Assembly: GCF_030159795.1 (NCBI RefSeq)
Contig: NZ_BSND01000004.1
Coordinates: 248,001-312,000 of the forward strand
Direction of reading: 5' to 3'
DNA: 64,000 bases
DNA from: Methylophaga thalassica
GTDB lineage: Bacteria > Pseudomonadota > Gammaproteobacteria > Nitrosococcales > Methylophagaceae
A model generated the notes under the pieces. The model saw only the letters and a program-made list of their open reading frames with translations, had not been told where the DNA came from and searched no databases. Of this stretch, positions 62,358-64,000 are shown piece after piece. The first letter of the stretch is position 1; every line of letters starts with the position of its first letter. A program made the translations under genes and the position numbers.

Positions 62358-63263
62358 CTAAGCAATCGAACTCACGTTGTACTTCACCTGCATTTGATGC
62401 GATGCTCCTGGCGCAATAATCACGCTGTTCGCTATGGCATTTGCCGTTTCAACACAGATAAATTGCTGGTAGTCAGTGGCATCCATATCATTCAGTAAGG
62501 AGGCTCGCGTCCAGGGATTCCATACGACGATATTTTCTGCCCCATGCTGTTCAATATTAATTTGTCGATTCAAAACTTCGTCAATGATCTGAACACGTGC
62601 AGGAGATGCCAGATAAACACGATCTGTTTCAGCAAATGGGGTAATGTCTCCCACTTGAGTACGCTTAGAGAAGTCTAATGTTTTGTCCAGATAATCCAGG
62701 CCATCTAACCCCACCACCTTGGTTTGCGAAATATCTCCGACCTGAAAATACGTGTGCAGGGCTTTTGAAATACTAAACGGTATTTCGCCTCTGTTTTCAG
62801 TTGTCAGAGAAATATCCAGCTGCTCACCGATAACAATTTTCTTACGTAGGCGAAATTCATTCGGCCACCATTGTTTACTGGTCGCTGTCGATTCCAGACC
62901 CAGGGTAATTTCAACTATGTCATCATGTAACTGACAGTCCAGCACATTCCATAATAAATTACGGGCAAAACCATGTGCCTGGCGGCCTAAATTACCGGGA
63001 TCTTCACCAAACCATGGCCAACAAACGGGTACGCCACCACGTATTGCTTTACCTTGCTGATAAATGGCTTTTTCACTTAAGTAAAAAAGATCGTGTTCCA
63101 TTCCATTTGATTTATACGACAATATTTGCCCGCCATATAGGGCTATCGTCGCAGAAGCTTTTTTTGTGGCTACTTCAATGATGGGCATCCCTGATTGCCC
63201 TTCAACAAAGCAGACTTCAGCTTCTTTACCAAACAGACGGTTAAGTGTTTCTAAATCCTGCAT
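62358..63263 (-). CDS. D-hexose-6-phosphate mutarotase (YeaD-like)
   Basis: 301 residues of the aldose-1-epimerase-like beta-sandwich. GGVPVCWPWFG (about 76-86), HGFARN (His about 97), SKALHTYFQV (His about 170) and FICVETAN near 273 are the landmarks; two His and a Glu make the active site. It interconverts alpha and beta hexose 6-phosphates. ATG 63263 is chosen over a GTG at 63269 because GGAA lies eight bases upstream. It is downstream of a clear slyD terminator and so has its own promoter. Confidence 0.9.
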   Translation of the reverse strand: MQDLETLNRLFGKEAEVCFVEGQSGMPIIEVATKKASATIALYGGQILSYKSNGMEHDLFYLSEKAIYQQGKAIRGGVPVCWPWFGEDPGNLGRQAHGFARNLLWNVLDCQLHDDIVEITLGLESTATSKQWWPNEFRLRKKIVIGEQLDISLTTENRGEIPFSISKALHTYFQVGDISQTKVVGLDGLDYLDKTLDFSKRTQVGDITPFAETDRVYLASPARVQIIDEVLNRQINIEQHGAENIVVWNPWTRASLLNDMDATDYQQFICVETANAIANSVIIAPGASHQMQVKYNVSSIA

Positions 63264-63280
63264 ATTCACTATTCCAAACG

Positions 63281-63301
63281 AAAAAACGGGCTTACGCCCG
63301 T
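63281..63301 (-). terminator. Intrinsic terminator of slyD
   Basis: On the minus strand ACGGGC (63301-63296) pairs with GCCCGT (63291-63286) around a four-base loop and ends in TTTTTT (63286-63281). It follows slyD by about 45 bases and lies just before the mutarotase start. Confidence 0.9.
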
Positions 63302-63346
63302 CTCTCCATAGACAGTATAGTCATTCACTAAAAGGAAAAATCCTTC

Positions 63347-63829
63347 TTAGTGATGATGACCACCTTCACCATGAACATGGCCATGCTCAAGTTCTTCAGC
63401 ACTGGCTTCACGAACTTCACGAACAGTCACATCAAAATTCAGGTGAACACCTGCTAACGGATGATTACCGTCAACTGTTACTGTGTCATCTTTAATGTCA
63501 ACAACGGTTACAAGCACTGGTCCCTGCTCTGTTTCAGATTGAAACTGCATGCCAACCTGAACATCATCAACACCACTGAATAATTCACGAGGTACGTCTT
63601 GCTTTAACTCTTCATGTCTTTCGCCATACGCTTTTGCTGGTTCAATGCTTGCTTTGACTGCATCGCCCGCTTCTTTACCATTCAGCGCATCTTCCAGACC
63701 AGGAATAATATTACCTGCACCATGAAGGTAAGCTAATGGACCTGCTGCTTCCGAGCTATCGATGACACTGCCATCGTTATCAGTCAGGGTATAGTCGATT
63801 ACTACAACAGTATTATCTGCAACTTTCAT
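63347..63829 (-). CDS. slyD: FKBP-type peptidyl-prolyl isomerase SlyD
   Basis: 160 residues. FKBP residues include VVIDYTLTD (about 9-17), LAYLHGAGNIIPGLEDAL (about 32-49), and the inserted chaperone flap with AKAYGERHEEL (about 65-75). The His-rich tail HGHVHGEGGHHH is the metal-binding region used for nickel delivery and chaperoning. GAGGA lies before ATG 63829. A clear terminator follows. The tail is shorter than in E. coli SlyD, so nickel capacity is lower. Confidence 0.95.
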   Translation of the reverse strand: MKVADNTVVVIDYTLTDNDGSVIDSSEAAGPLAYLHGAGNIIPGLEDALNGKEAGDAVKASIEPAKAYGERHEELKQDVPRELFSGVDDVQVGMQFQSETEQGPVLVTVVDIKDDTVTVDGNHPLAGVHLNFDVTVREVREASAEELEHGHVHGEGGHHH

Positions 63830-64000
63830 TTAGATTCCTCACTTACATGTTTTGGATTACAGCTGCAGCATAATCACTACAACTTATTGATGTTCTCGCC
63901 ATACAACCGAATCAATCTGACGTTCAGTTTGTCTTGGTTTTAAACATCAACAGCCATTATTGTCATCAATACAACTCAAGTATGACGCTACAAATAGCTG

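Noticed and set aside
1-64000. tRNA, rRNA, IS element or CRISPR array
   Set aside because: I saw no cloverleaf-type T-loop sequences, no repeat-spacer pattern and no transposase-like protein.

Overview
The window is a chromosomal stretch of a Gram-negative, AT-leaning gammaproteobacterium. The evidence is the gene content: purMN divergent from an hda/recJ cluster, SlyD, Rnk, EptA, RbbA, OpgG/D, a lysophospholipid acyltransferase fused to an acyl-ACP synthetase, and a Na+-pumping oxaloacetate decarboxylase. The Na+ pump, a CPA1 Na+/H+ antiporter, and K+ and mechanosensitive channels suggest a marine or halotolerant lifestyle. A Methylophaga-like methylotroph would fit, but that is inference from the window alone. 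I found no rRNA, tRNA, IS element, prophage or CRISPR array, and genes are tightly packed with many 1-30 base overlaps.

Layout: 1-3.2 kb holds the 5' part of a giant LplT-PlsC-AMP-ligase fusion that runs off the left edge, and a decayed FucP-like sugar permease. 3.6-10.1 kb: Na+/H+ antiporter, LysR/EamA divergent pair, DUF3861, DUF2059, NUDIX, an APC-like membrane protein and a GFA zinc protein. 10.3-18.2 kb: a secreted toroid-like protein of unknown role, periplasmic glucan protein OpgG/D, VOC and OsmC enzymes, a diguanylate cyclase, DUF2127 and a TIGR03790 protein. 18.2-19.6 kb: a class I DAHP synthase preceded by a leader ORF packed with Phe, Trp and Tyr codons and an intrinsic terminator, i.e. 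a probable ribosome-mediated attenuator. 19.6-22.1 kb: the DUF2157-DUF4401-GDYXXLXY membrane operon.

22.7-29.1 kb: rnk, a lipase-like hydrolase, a small lipoprotein, a second diguanylate cyclase, a K+ channel with a C-terminal zinc ribbon, MscS, DUF2721 and an EAL phosphodiesterase. 29.3-36.6 kb: the yhiI-rbbA-yhhJ export operon, then eptA with a PAP2 phosphatase (lipid A modification). 36.6-41.7 kb: LysR divergent from doxX-azoR-pirin, RssA, a GGCT-like protein, a small DRR/ERR-rich protein and a PilZ protein. 41.7-46.6 kb: RNase J, divergent from oadGAB behind an extended -10 promoter and ending in a 15-bp terminator stem. 46.6-49.5 kb: small proteins, a methyltransferase, a DJ-1/PfpI protein, ppiC, and a secreted protein made of two repeats.

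49.7-58.8 kb looks like one nine-gene minus-strand operon: DUF2066, CDP-alcohol phosphotransferase, AI-2E permease, hda, rpfE-like, recJ, 2-hydroxyacid dehydrogenase and dinG-like helicase joined by overlaps or gaps of at most 30 bases (eight clearly named members). Divergent from it is purM-purN-DUF3108-nudF. The right end carries a PGPGW-like membrane protein, a hexose-6-phosphate mutarotase and slyD. The most notable element is the aromatic attenuator at about 18.24-18.48 kb.
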